From Amycolatopsis acididurans (GTDB taxonomy: Bacteria; Actinomycetota; Actinomycetes; Mycobacteriales; Pseudonocardiaceae), in assembly GCF_012328925.1 (NCBI RefSeq), contig NZ_JAAXLS010000054.1:1-43336 (forward strand): DNA of 43,336 nucleotides, read 5' to 3'. Both the position numbers and the translations under genes were made by a program. The notes below the pieces were generated by a model that did not search any database, was not told the DNA's origin, and worked only from the letters and a program-made list of their open reading frames with translations. Positions 1-7,417 of this stretch are shown piece after piece. Every line of letters starts with the position of its first letter. Positions within the stretch are counted from its first letter, which is position 1.

Positions 1-125
1 CGATGCCGTCGCCGCCGAACTCAACCACCGCCCACGCAAAACGCTCGGCTGGGAAACCCCAGCCGAGCGCTTCGCTAAGCTCCTGGCCAGTTGACCAGTT
101 GTGTTGCAACGACCCCTCGAATCCG
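1..125 (+). mobile_element. Right end of an IS30-family insertion sequence (partial)
   Basis: The window opens inside the 3' end of an IS30-type transposase gene. The stretch after its stop codon, around 98-127 (GTTGTGTTGCAACGACCCC...), looks like the terminal inverted repeat of actinobacterial IS30 elements. The left end lies outside the window, so the repeat and any target duplication cannot be verified and the right boundary is approximate. The element ends a few tens of bases downstream of the clpC stop codon without damaging clpC. Confidence 0.6.
2..94 (+). CDS. IS30-family transposase, C-terminal fragment
   Basis: An open frame enters from the left edge and ends with TGA at 92-94. Its 30 residues contain HRPRKTLGWETPAERFA, the C-terminal signature of the IS30 transposase DDE domain (N-x-R-P-R-K-x-L-x-W-x-T-P-x-E). 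Only this end is in the window, so whether the transposase is intact cannot be told. It would catalyse cut-and-paste or circle-mediated transposition of its element. Confidence 0.85.
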   Translation, partial: DAVAAELNHRPRKTLGWETPAERFAKLLAS

Positions 126-157
126 CCGGCTTCCCTGGGGGCGCCTCTCGTCGCCTC

Positions 158-2707
158 TTACTCGGCCTCGGCCTCACCCGAGTCGTTGGACGCGCCGATC
201 GAAACCGGCGGGGCGTCCGGCACCTCGAGCGGCTTGGTCTCGCCGCGGAAGGTGAAGTGCGCCTTGTCGTCCTTGTCCTCGGGGTTTCCGCTCCAGCCCT
301 CGACGTCGACGATGATGATCTGACCCGGCTGCACCTCGCCGAACAGGATCTTCTCGGACAGCTGGTCCTCGATCTCCCGCTGGATGGTGCGGCGCAGCGG
401 ACGGGCACCGAGCACCGGGTCGAAGCCGCGCTTGGCCAGCAGCGCCTTCGCCTTGTCGGTCAGCTCGATGGCCATGTCCTTGGCCTTGAGCTGGGTCTCG
501 ACCCGCGTCACCATCAGGTCCACCATCTCGATGATCTGCTGCTGCGTGAGCTGGTGGAAGACGATGATGTCGTCGATCCGGTTGAGGAACTCGGGCCGGA
601 AGTGCTTCTTCATCTCCTCGTTGACCTTTTGCTTCATCTTGTCGTAGCGGTTCGCTTCGTCACCGCCACCGGAGAAGCCGAGGCTCACGGACTTGGAGAT
701 GTCCTGGGTGCCCAGGTTCGAGGTGAAGATCAGCACCGTGTTCTTGAAGTCGACCGTACGGCCCTGACCGTCGGTGAGCCGGCCGTCCTCCAGCACCTGC
801 AGCAAGGTGTTGTAGATCTCCTGGTGCGCCTTCTCGATCTCGTCGAAGAGCACCACGGAGAACGGCTTGCGGCGCACCTTCTCGGTGAGCTGGCCGCCCT
901 CCTCGTAGCCGACGTAGCCCGGAGGGGCACCGAACAGCCGCGAGGCGGTGTAGCGGTCGTGGAACTCACCCATGTCGATCTGGATGAGCGCGTCGTCCTC
1001 GCCGAACAGGAAGTTCGCCAGCGCCTTGGACAGCTCGGTCTTACCGACACCGGACGGGCCGGCGAAGATGAACGAACCGGACGGGCGCTTCGGGTCCTTC
1101 AGGCCGGCGCGGGTGCGGCGGATCGCCTGGGACACGGCCTTGACCGCGTCCTCCTGGCCGATGATCCGCTTGTGCAGCTCGTCCTCCATGCGGAGCAGAC
1201 GCGTGGTCTCCTCCTCGGTGAGCTTGAACACCGGGATACCGGTCCAGTTGGCGAGGACCTCGGCGATCTGCTCGTCGTCGACCTCCGCGACGACGTCCAG
1301 GTCACCGTCCTTCCACTGCTTCTCCCGCTCGGACTTCTGGCCCAGCAGGGTCTTCTCCTCGTCGCGCAGGCGCGCGGCGCGCTCGAAGTCCTGCGCGTCG
1401 ATCGCGGACTCCTTGTCGCGGCGGACGGCGGCGATCTTCTCGTCGAACTCGCGCAGGTCGGGCGGAGCCGTCATGCGGCGGATGCGCATGCGGGCACCGG
1501 CCTCGTCGATCAGGTCGATCGCCTTGTCCGGCAGGAACCGGTCGTTGATGTAGCGGTCGGCCAGCGTGGCCGCGGCGACCAGCGCGGAGTCGGTGATCGA
1601 CACGCGGTGGTGCGCCTCGTAGCGGTCGCGCAGACCCTTGAGGATCTCGATGGTGTGCTCGAGCGAGGGCTCGCCGACCTGAATCGGCTGGAAGCGGCGC
1701 TCCAGCGCGGCGTCCTTCTCGATGTACTTGCGGTACTCCTCGAGCGTGGTGGCACCGATGGTCTGCAGCTCACCACGGGCCAGCATCGGCTTGAGGATCG
1801 ACGCGGCGTCGATCGCACCCTCGGCGGCACCGGCACCGACAAGCGTGTGCAGCTCGTCGATGAACAGGATGATGTCGCCGCGGGTCTTGATCTCCTTGAG
1901 CACCTTCTTCAGGCGCTCTTCGAAGTCACCGCGGTACCGGGAACCGGCGACCAGTGAGCCGAGGTCGAGCGTGTAGAGCTGCTTGTCCTTCAGCGTCTCC
2001 GGGACCTCGCCCTTGACGATGTTCTGGGCAAGGCCCTCGACGACGGCCGTCTTACCGACGCCGGGCTCACCGATCAGCACCGGGTTGTTCTTGGTGCGGC
2101 GGGAGAGCACCTGCATGACGCGCTCGATCTCCTTGCCACGCCCGATGACCGGGTCGAGCTTGCCCTCGCGGGCGGAGACGGTGAGGTTGCGGCCGAACTG
2201 GTCCAGCACGAGCGAGGAGGACGGGGTGCCCTCGCCGCGGCCGGCACCGGCCTCGGCCGGCTCCTTGCCCTGGTAGCCGGACAGCAGCTGCAGCACCTGC
2301 TGGCGCACCCGGTTGAGGTCCGCGCCGAGCTTGACGAGCACCTGTGCGGCGACGCCCTCGCCCTCGCGGATCAGGCCGAGCAGGATGTGCTCCGTGCCGA
2401 TGTAGTTGTGACCGAGCTGGAGCGCCTCGCGCAACGACAGCTCGAGCACCTTCTTGGCTCGCGGGGTGAAGGGGATGTGCCCGCTCGGAGCCTGCTGGCC
2501 CTGGCCGATGATCTCCTCGACCTGCTGGCGGACGCCCTCCAGCGCGATGCCCAACGATTCGAGCGCCTTGGCGGCGACACCCTCACCCTCGTGGATCAAG
2601 CCCAGGAGGATGTGCTCGGTGCCGATGTAGTTGTGGTTGAGCATCCTGGCCTCTTCCTGGGCCAGGACGACCACCCGCCTCGCGCGGTCGGTGAACCTCT
2701 CGAACAT
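158..2707 (-). CDS. clpC: ATP-dependent Clp protease ATP-binding subunit ClpC (ClpC1)
   Basis: AAA+ unfoldase that feeds substrates into the ClpP1P2 peptidase. The product is 849 residues, the normal ClpC1 length. Two Clp-N repeats span about 1-145. The first AAA+ domain has Walker A GEPGVGKT at 213-220 and Walker B ILFIDE near 280-285. A UVR-like coiled region lies at about 423-458. The second AAA+ domain has Walker A GPSGVGKT at 550-557 and Walker B VVLFDE near 618-623. The ATG at 2707 (MFERFTDRARR) is chosen over an upstream GTG at 2713 because GAGGGA lies just ahead of it and this is the conserved family start. The gene stands alone behind 580 bp of non-coding DNA that carries a ClgR-like site. 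Adaptor partners and the ClpP genes are not in the window. Confidence 0.97.
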   Translation of the reverse strand: MFERFTDRARRVVVLAQEEARMLNHNYIGTEHILLGLIHEGEGVAAKALESLGIALEGVRQQVEEIIGQGQQAPSGHIPFTPRAKKVLELSLREALQLGHNYIGTEHILLGLIREGEGVAAQVLVKLGADLNRVRQQVLQLLSGYQGKEPAEAGAGRGEGTPSSSLVLDQFGRNLTVSAREGKLDPVIGRGKEIERVMQVLSRRTKNNPVLIGEPGVGKTAVVEGLAQNIVKGEVPETLKDKQLYTLDLGSLVAGSRYRGDFEERLKKVLKEIKTRGDIILFIDELHTLVGAGAAEGAIDAASILKPMLARGELQTIGATTLEEYRKYIEKDAALERRFQPIQVGEPSLEHTIEILKGLRDRYEAHHRVSITDSALVAAATLADRYINDRFLPDKAIDLIDEAGARMRIRRMTAPPDLREFDEKIAAVRRDKESAIDAQDFERAARLRDEEKTLLGQKSEREKQWKDGDLDVVAEVDDEQIAEVLANWTGIPVFKLTEEETTRLLRMEDELHKRIIGQEDAVKAVSQAIRRTRAGLKDPKRPSGSFIFAGPSGVGKTELSKALANFLFGEDDALIQIDMGEFHDRYTASRLFGAPPGYVGYEEGGQLTEKVRRKPFSVVLFDEIEKAHQEIYNTLLQVLEDGRLTDGQGRTVDFKNTVLIFTSNLGTQDISKSVSLGFSGGGDEANRYDKMKQKVNEEMKKHFRPEFLNRIDDIIVFHQLTQQQIIEMVDLMVTRVETQLKAKDMAIELTDKAKALLAKRGFDPVLGARPLRRTIQREIEDQLSEKILFGEVQPGQIIIVDVEGWSGNPEDKDDKAHFTFRGETKPLEVPDAPPVSIGASNDSGEAEAE

Positions 2708-2932
2708 TCCCACTCCCTCGACTGCTGCGCCGGCGGTGAGCCTCCATCTTTCCGCGATGGATTCAGCACCGTAGGTCCACTGTAGTAGCCATCCGGTCGC
2801 GAAGGACTACCACATGCGCGGATTAGGTCACAGAAGTCAGCACGCCGGCCGTCTCTCGGCCGGAAGTCTTCGCTGGTAACTGACGTCTGGTCCAACGCGT
2901 GGACGCCCGCCGGGATTCCACGGAGGCCCCTT

Positions 2933-2949
2933 GTCCGCTGAGCGCGAAC
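2933..2949 (-). promoter_or_regulatory. ClgR-like operator upstream of clpC
   Basis: The minus strand reads GTTCGC-GCTCA-GCG-GAC, which fits the GTTCGC-N5-GCG motif described for ClgR, the activator of clp genes in Streptomyces and other actinobacteria. It lies about 230 bp upstream of the clpC start. The assignment is by motif only; no clgR gene is in the window. Confidence 0.6.
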
Positions 2950-2980
2950 AGGGTTCCGGTCCCGCTCCGTGAGCACCGCC

Positions 2981-2999
2981 CGAGGTAAGGCACACCTAA
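2981..2999. promoter_or_regulatory. IdeR/DtxR-type iron-box-like palindrome
   Basis: The minus strand reads TTAGGTGTGCCTTACCTCG, matching about 15 of 19 positions of the IdeR/DtxR consensus (TWAGGTWAGSCTWACCTWA). A further GGTTAGG half-site at 3011-3017 forms an inverted repeat with CCTAACC at 2995-3001. The only gene downstream on that strand is clpC, about 270 bp away. Binding is not shown. Confidence 0.5.
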
Positions 3000-3229
3000 C
3001 CACTCGTTCGGGTTAGGAGCCGTCGCGGAGGGCGGCCGTTTGTGACGGAGGGATGTGTCAATGGCACATCGAATGAGGCCCGGCCGACACGTTAGGGAGC
3101 ACCTTCCCAAGAACGCCCTTCTGCCGGGCGAATGCTTAATAGGCCGAATGGCCCGGGTGACTTTCCCCACAGGACTCGTGTACGCATTGCGGAACGCCGA
3201 ATAGAACCATGTTCAACAATCGGACACAA

Positions 3230-3266
3230 GAGAAGACCGCCGGGAGCAAACTCCGGCGGCCTTCTC
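3230..3266 (-). terminator. Terminator hairpin downstream of lsr2
   Basis: GAGAAG-CCGCCGG and its complement form a long stem of about 15 bp around a short loop. The single A/C mismatch on the plus strand becomes a G-U pair in the minus-strand transcript, and a short T-rich run follows. It starts about 20 bp after the lsr2 stop codon. Confidence 0.75.
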
Positions 3267-3288
3267 ACAAAGCCTTTACCTGAAAGAC

Positions 3289-3633
3289 TCAGTTCTTCTT
3301 GTGGTAGGCCTCGACGACCTCGGACGGGATACGCCCGCGGTCGGAAACCTGGAAGCCGTTCTTGCGCGCCCACGCACGAATAGCCTGGTTCTGCTCGCGG
3401 TCCACCGAAGCCGAGCTGGCGGCCGGCTTCGTCGACGGACGGCCCGCACGCTTACGCCCGCCCGCCCGGCGAGCGTGCTCGACATACTGGGCCAGCGCGT
3501 CACGCAACTCTTCGGCATTGTCGGCCGAGAGGTCGATTTGGTAGTTGATCCCATCGAGGCCGAACTCGACGGTCTCATCCGCCTCAGAACCGTCGAGGTC
3601 GTCCACGAGGGAGACCAGCACCTTCTGTGCCAT
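3289..3633 (-). CDS. lsr2: Nucleoid-associated protein Lsr2
   Basis: Small DNA-bridging protein (114 residues) that binds AT-rich DNA and silences xenogeneic genes, the actinobacterial counterpart of H-NS. The N-terminal dimerisation region begins MAQKVLVSLVDDLDG and keeps the family stretch ETVEFGLDG. A basic linker (about 54-70) follows. The C-terminal DNA-binding domain has the minor-groove hook RGR at 99-101 in SDRGRIPSEV. The ATG at 3633 follows a strong AGGAGGA ribosome-binding site; a longer in-frame extension to 3738 crosses the promoter and is rejected. It is monocistronic, with its own promoter at 3710-3738 and its own terminator. Confidence 0.96.
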   Translation of the reverse strand: MAQKVLVSLVDDLDGSEADETVEFGLDGINYQIDLSADNAEELRDALAQYVEHARRAGGRKRAGRPSTKPAASSASVDREQNQAIRAWARKNGFQVSDRGRIPSEVVEAYHKKN

Positions 3634-3674
3634 CAGTTTCCTCCTGTTTTGCGCCAGCCAGAATGTCCGGGGTA

Positions 3675-3688
3675 GGGGCGAGCGCCCC
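3675..3688. other. GC palindrome in the lsr2 5' leader
   Basis: GGGGCG-AG-CGCCCC is a perfect inverted repeat lying between the predicted lsr2 transcription start (about 3703) and its ribosome-binding site (about 3640). It could form a leader hairpin or serve as a protein-binding site. Function unknown. Confidence 0.45.
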
Positions 3689-3709
3689 TTCAAGCCATTG
3701 ACTAAGACA

Positions 3710-3738
3710 TTAATACCCGGAATCAGGGCCCAAGGCAA
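3710..3738 (-). promoter_or_regulatory. lsr2 promoter
   Basis: On the minus strand, a -35 TTGCCT (3738-3733), a 17 bp spacer and a -10 TATTAA (3715-3710) make a good SigA-type promoter. The predicted start is near 3703, giving a leader of about 70 nt. The local AT-richness is itself the kind of sequence Lsr2 binds, so autoregulation is plausible. Confidence 0.65.
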
Positions 3739-3767
3739 ATCCGCTTTGGATTGCCGCGTGGCGCAGC

Positions 3768-5279
3768 TTATTCAGGACGTACCAGCGGGAACAGGATCGT
3801 CTCACGGATACCGAGACCAGTGAGCGCCATCAACAAGCGGTCGATACCCATTCCAACGCCACCGGATGGTGGCATTCCGTACTCCAGGGCCCGCAGAAAA
3901 TCCTCATCGAGGCGCATAGCCTCACTATCTCCGGCCGCCGCCAAACCGGCTTGCGCGGTGAGCCTTTCCCGCTCGATCACCGGATCGACCAGCTCCGAGT
4001 AACCGGTGGCCAGCTCGAAACCGCGAACATAGAGGTCCCACTTCTCGGCCACGCCGGGAACGCTGCGATGCTGCCTGGTCAACGGTGACGTTTCGATCGG
4101 GAAATCACGCACGAATGTGGGCTCGTGCAGATGATCGCCGACCAGATGCTCCCACAGTTCCTCGACGAGCTTGCCGTGGCCCAGCTTCGGATCCACCTCG
4201 AGGCCGCGTGCCTCGGCGAATCCTCGCAGCTTCTCCACGGATGTCTCCGGCGTCACTTCCTCGCCAAGGGCATCGGAGAGCGATCCGTACATCGTCAGCG
4301 ACGTCCATTCGCCCGAAAGGTCATATGGCGTTCCGTCCGTCAATGTCACTTCCAGGGTGCCGAACACGGCTTCCGCGGCTTCCTGGATCAACTGACGGGT
4401 CATCACAGCGTTTGTGTCATAGGTCGCATACGCTTCGTAGAACTCCAGCATGGCGAATTCCGGCGAATGCGATGAGTCGCTGCCTTCGTTGCGGAAGTTC
4501 CGGTTGATCTCGAAGACCTTCTCGATCCCGCCCACGACACAGCGCTTGAGGTAGAGCTCCGGTGCGATCCGCAGATACAGATCCATATCGAAGGCATTGG
4601 AGTGTGTGACGAATGGCCGGGCGGCCGCACCACCGTGCAGACTCTGCAGCATCGGGGTTTCCACCTCGGTGAAGCCACGCCGCTCGAAAGAATTCCGCAG
4701 GGAACGCACGACGCCGGCCCTCGTGCGAACGACATCGCGGGCCCGGGGGCGCAGGATCAGGTCGACATAACGTTGCCGAATGCGAGTTTCCTCGGCGAGC
4801 TCCTTGTGCGCGACCGGCAGCGGGCGAAGCGCTTTCGAGGTGATCTGCCACGAGTCGGCCATAACCGAAAGCTCGCCGCGCTTGGAGGTGATGACCTCGC
4901 CGTGCACGAAAACGTGGTCGCCGAGGTCGACGTCGGATTTCCAGGCCGCGAGCGAGTCGGCGCCGACGCCGTTCAGGCTGATCATCGCCTGCAGCTCGGT
5001 ACCGTCGCCTTCGCGCAGAGTGGCGAAACACAGTTTGCCGGTGTTGCGCATGAACAGCACGCGCCCGGTGATGCCGACGATCTGCCCGGTCTGGGCATCG
5101 GTGGGCAGGTCGGAATACTTCGCGCGGATCTCGGCGAGGCTGTGTGTGCGGGGCACCTCGACGGGATAGGGTTCGGCTCCCTCCGCGATTATCCGGTCGC
5201 GCTTGGCCCGGCGGACCCGCATCTGTTCGGGCAGGTCGTCATCGGGCACGGGGCGCTCGGAGGCGGGGGAATCGGTCAT
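3768..5279 (-). CDS. lysS: Lysyl-tRNA synthetase, class II
   Basis: Charges tRNA-Lys with lysine in the cytoplasm. The 503-residue product has an N-terminal OB-fold anticodon-binding domain (about 50-145) and a class II catalytic core. Core landmarks are VETPMLQSLHGGAAARPF, motif 2 (FRNEGSDSSHSPEF) and motif 3 (GVGMGIDRLLMAL) near the C-terminus. The chosen ATG at 5279 (MTDSPASER) has no Shine-Dalgarno sequence but sits 6 nt after a TACCCT -10 element, so the message is probably leaderless. Upstream in-frame ATG 5285 and GTG 5300 would lie in the promoter. It is followed by lsr2, which has a separate promoter. Confidence 0.96.
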   Translation of the reverse strand: MTDSPASERPVPDDDLPEQMRVRRAKRDRIIAEGAEPYPVEVPRTHSLAEIRAKYSDLPTDAQTGQIVGITGRVLFMRNTGKLCFATLREGDGTELQAMISLNGVGADSLAAWKSDVDLGDHVFVHGEVITSKRGELSVMADSWQITSKALRPLPVAHKELAEETRIRQRYVDLILRPRARDVVRTRAGVVRSLRNSFERRGFTEVETPMLQSLHGGAAARPFVTHSNAFDMDLYLRIAPELYLKRCVVGGIEKVFEINRNFRNEGSDSSHSPEFAMLEFYEAYATYDTNAVMTRQLIQEAAEAVFGTLEVTLTDGTPYDLSGEWTSLTMYGSLSDALGEEVTPETSVEKLRGFAEARGLEVDPKLGHGKLVEELWEHLVGDHLHEPTFVRDFPIETSPLTRQHRSVPGVAEKWDLYVRGFELATGYSELVDPVIERERLTAQAGLAAAGDSEAMRLDEDFLRALEYGMPPSGGVGMGIDRLLMALTGLGIRETILFPLVRPE

Positions 5280-5285
5280 GCGCAT

Positions 5286-5316
5286 AGGGTACGAACTCAC
5301 CGATTCGCTAGGCCAA
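5286..5316 (-). promoter_or_regulatory. lysS promoter (predicted leaderless)
   Basis: The minus strand has TTGGCC (5316-5311), a 19 bp spacer and TACCCT (5291-5286), then 6 nt to the ATG at 5279. This spacing predicts that transcription starts at or next to the start codon. Confidence 0.5.
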
Positions 5317-5339
5317 CCGGATTACCTATCTCGGTCAAT

Positions 5340-6101
5340 ATGATCGTTCCCGTGACCGATGAACAGGAACTGCGGTCCCGGCGTGCCCGTTCGTTCGGCG
5401 CGCAGGCGGCCGCCTATGCCGAGCACCGGCCCGACTACCCGCTGGAAGCCCTGCGCTGGGGCCTGCCGGCGGAGGCGGCACACGTTGTCGATCTCGGTGC
5501 GGGGACGGGGAAACTGACCGAGGGCCTGCGTGCGCTGGGCCTGCGGGTGACAGCCGTCGAACCCGACGAGGGGATGCGGGCGGAGTTCGGCAGGCTCCTG
5601 CCGGACGTGCCGGTGCTGGACGGCACCGCGGAGAGCATCCCGTTGCCGGACGCCAGCGCCGACGCCGTGGTCGCCGGGCAGGCGTTCCACTGGTTCGACC
5701 CGGGCCCGGCGCTCACCGAGATCGCGCGGGTCACCCGGCCGGGCGGTACGTTTCTCGCACTGTGGAACCACGACGACATGACGGTGCCCTGGGTCGCGGA
5801 GTTCGGCGAGCTGACCAGGACGAGCATCAGCAGGTCGTGGCGGTCGTTCTCGGGTGAACTGCCGTCGCACGCGCAGTGGGAGCCGTTCGAGCGCAGCCAC
5901 TTCCGGCACACCCAGCGCCGCACGGCGGAGACCCTGCTGGCGACGGTCGCGACGCACTCGCACATGCTGATCGCCCCGCCCGAGGAACGGGAGGCGACGC
6001 TGGCCAGGCTGCGGGAGTTCCTGGCCAGGACCCCGGAAACAGCCGAGGGCGAGTTCGATTTGCCGTTGATGACGACGGCTATGCGGGCTTCACGCCGTTA
6101 G
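5340..6101 (+). CDS. SAM-dependent class I methyltransferase
   Basis: A 253-residue Rossmann-fold methyltransferase of the Methyltransf_11 type. Motif I is VVDLGAGTGKL and the motif II acidic residue is in VTAVEPDEGM. GQAFHWFDPGPALTEIARVTRPGG is the motif-IV-to-post-I region typical of this group. The substrate cannot be told. The gene is divergent from lysS and convergent with coaX. ATG 5340 (MIVPVTDEQEL) lacks a clear ribosome-binding site. An AT-rich TACCTAT at about 5323-5329 could be a -10 element, so this message may also be leaderless or nearly so. A much longer in-frame extension upstream is antisense to lysS and is not real. Confidence 0.9.
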   Translation: MIVPVTDEQELRSRRARSFGAQAAAYAEHRPDYPLEALRWGLPAEAAHVVDLGAGTGKLTEGLRALGLRVTAVEPDEGMRAEFGRLLPDVPVLDGTAESIPLPDASADAVVAGQAFHWFDPGPALTEIARVTRPGGTFLALWNHDDMTVPWVAEFGELTRTSISRSWRSFSGELPSHAQWEPFERSHFRHTQRRTAETLLATVATHSHMLIAPPEEREATLARLREFLARTPETAEGEFDLPLMTTAMRASRR

Positions 6102-6138
6102 CGCGGAAGGCGCAACCGGCCGCTCTGGCATTCGCGGT

Positions 6139-6906
6139 TCAGCGCAATTGCCGTTCGTACGCCAGCCTCAGCCCCAACAGGGTCAGGTCGGGTACGTGTT
6201 CGGTGATCGTCTCCGACTCCTTCAGCACCAACGGGGCCAGGCCGCCGGTCGCCAGTACCGTCACCCGGCCTTCGCTGGAGAGTTCCTTCACGATTCGGCG
6301 CACCAGACCGTCCACCTGGCCCGCGAAACCGTACAGAATCCCGGACTGCAGGCATTCCACCGTGTTCTTCCCGATCACCGACCGGGGCGCGGCGAGTTCC
6401 ACCTTCCGCAGCTGTGCGGCGCGCGAGGCGAGTGCGTCGACCGAGATCTCGATGCCCGGGGCGAACGCGCCTCCGAGGAACTCGCCCTTGGCGGAAATCG
6501 CGTCGACGTTCGTGGACGTGCCGAAGTCCACGACCACGCACGCGGTCGGGTGCAGGTGGTGCGCGGCCAGTGTGTTGACCAGCCGGTCCGCGCCCACCTC
6601 GCGCGGGTTGTCCACCAGCAGCGGCACGCCGGTGCGAACCCCTGGCTCCACAACGACTTTCGGCACGCGCGGGTAGTACCGCGCCAGCATGACCCGCAGT
6701 TCACGCAGCACCGCGGGCACCGTCGACAGCGCGCTGATGCCGGTCACCGCGTCGGCGTGCGTCCCGAGTAGACCACGCATGGTCAGCGCGAGTTCGTCGG
6801 CGGTCATCTGCGCGTCGGTCCGCATCCGCCAGTCACCGATCAGCTCGGTGCCCGCATACAACCCGAGAACGATGTTCGTGTTGCCGACGTCGATGGCCAG
6901 CAGCAA
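6139..6906 (-). CDS. coaX: Type III pantothenate kinase
   Basis: Phosphorylates pantothenate to 4'-phosphopantothenate, the first committed step of CoA synthesis. The 255-residue product belongs to the ASKHA fold. The N-terminal phosphate loop is AIDVGNTN. GADRLVNTLAAH and VVVDFGTSTNVDAI carry conserved active-site acids, and GGAFAPGI follows. The start codon is TTG at 6906, directly after the panD stop (TAG-TTG); no ATG or GTG fits. It is the last gene of the operon DUF2520 - panC - panD - coaX. Confidence 0.95.
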   Translation of the reverse strand: MLLAIDVGNTNIVLGLYAGTELIGDWRMRTDAQMTADELALTMRGLLGTHADAVTGISALSTVPAVLRELRVMLARYYPRVPKVVVEPGVRTGVPLLVDNPREVGADRLVNTLAAHHLHPTACVVVDFGTSTNVDAISAKGEFLGGAFAPGIEISVDALASRAAQLRKVELAAPRSVIGKNTVECLQSGILYGFAGQVDGLVRRIVKELSSEGRVTVLATGGLAPLVLKESETITEHVPDLTLLGLRLAYERQLR

Positions 6907-7404
6907 CTAGCTCTCCGCGTGCAGCAGTGCGTCGAGCCTCGCGGCGTCGACGGTTTCGGCGACCGGGAACGTCGTTTCCCGGTCCTGCGGCACGATGGGC
7001 ACGCTCCCGCTGATCAGGCCCGAACCCTCCGGGGCGTGCCCGGCGTCGCTGCCCGAATGCTGAATGCGGTTGTCGCCGTCCACGAACACGATCCTGGGCT
7101 GGAACGAGGCGGCCTCGGCGTTCTCCATCTGCGCGTACGAGATGAGGATGACGAGATCGCCCGGGTGCACCAGGTGCGCCGCCGCGCCGTTGATGCCGAT
7201 GACCCCGGAATCCCGCTCCCCTGGGATCACGTAGGTCTCCAGCCGCGCCCCGTTGGCGATGTCCACAATGGACACCTGCTCGCCCGGCAGCAGATCGGCG
7301 GCCTCCATCAACGTCTCGTCCACCGTGACCGAACCGACGTAGTGCAGGTTCGCCTGGGTGACGGTCGCGCGATGGATCTTCGATTTGAGCATCGTGCGGT
7401 ACAT
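6907..7404 (-). CDS. panD: Aspartate 1-decarboxylase
   Basis: Makes beta-alanine from aspartate for pantothenate. It is a pyruvoyl enzyme made as a pro-protein that self-cleaves between Gly24 and Ser25 in HYVGSVTVD, which becomes the pyruvoyl N-terminus of the alpha chain. MLKSKIHRATVTQANLHY and NGAAAHLVHPGDLVILISY are family-conserved. At 165 residues it is longer than the usual 115-140, with a C-terminal extension after about residue 125 rich in Gly, Ser, Pro and acidic residues. ATG 7404 has GGGAGAG upstream. It sits between panC and coaX. Confidence 0.96.
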   Translation of the reverse strand: MYRTMLKSKIHRATVTQANLHYVGSVTVDETLMEAADLLPGEQVSIVDIANGARLETYVIPGERDSGVIGINGAAAHLVHPGDLVILISYAQMENAEAASFQPRIVFVDGDNRIQHSGSDAGHAPEGSGLISGSVPIVPQDRETTFPVAETVDAARLDALLHAES

Positions 7405-7417
7405 GTCGACTCTCCCT

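Larger units (their letters stand above)
2708..3288. other. Long intergenic region between clpC and lsr2
   Basis: About 580 bp with no convincing gene on either strand; the short ORFs here have no recognisable protein character. The region contains the presumed clpC promoter and leader, a ClgR-like site (2933-2949), an iron-box-like palindrome (2981-2999) with a neighbouring inverted repeat (2995-3017), and the lsr2 terminator (3230-3266). A small RNA or a long clpC 5' leader is possible but not demonstrated. Confidence 0.7.

Noticed and set aside
101..1957. Long plus-strand open frame of 618 codons
   Set aside because: It is antisense to clpC, with Leu/Arg/Asp-rich low-complexity sequence typical of GC-rich shadows and no domain.
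2823..3170. Small minus-strand ORF under the iron box
   Set aside because: Composition is Arg/Ser-rich without domains, and it overlaps the regulatory elements; no ribosome-binding site supports it.
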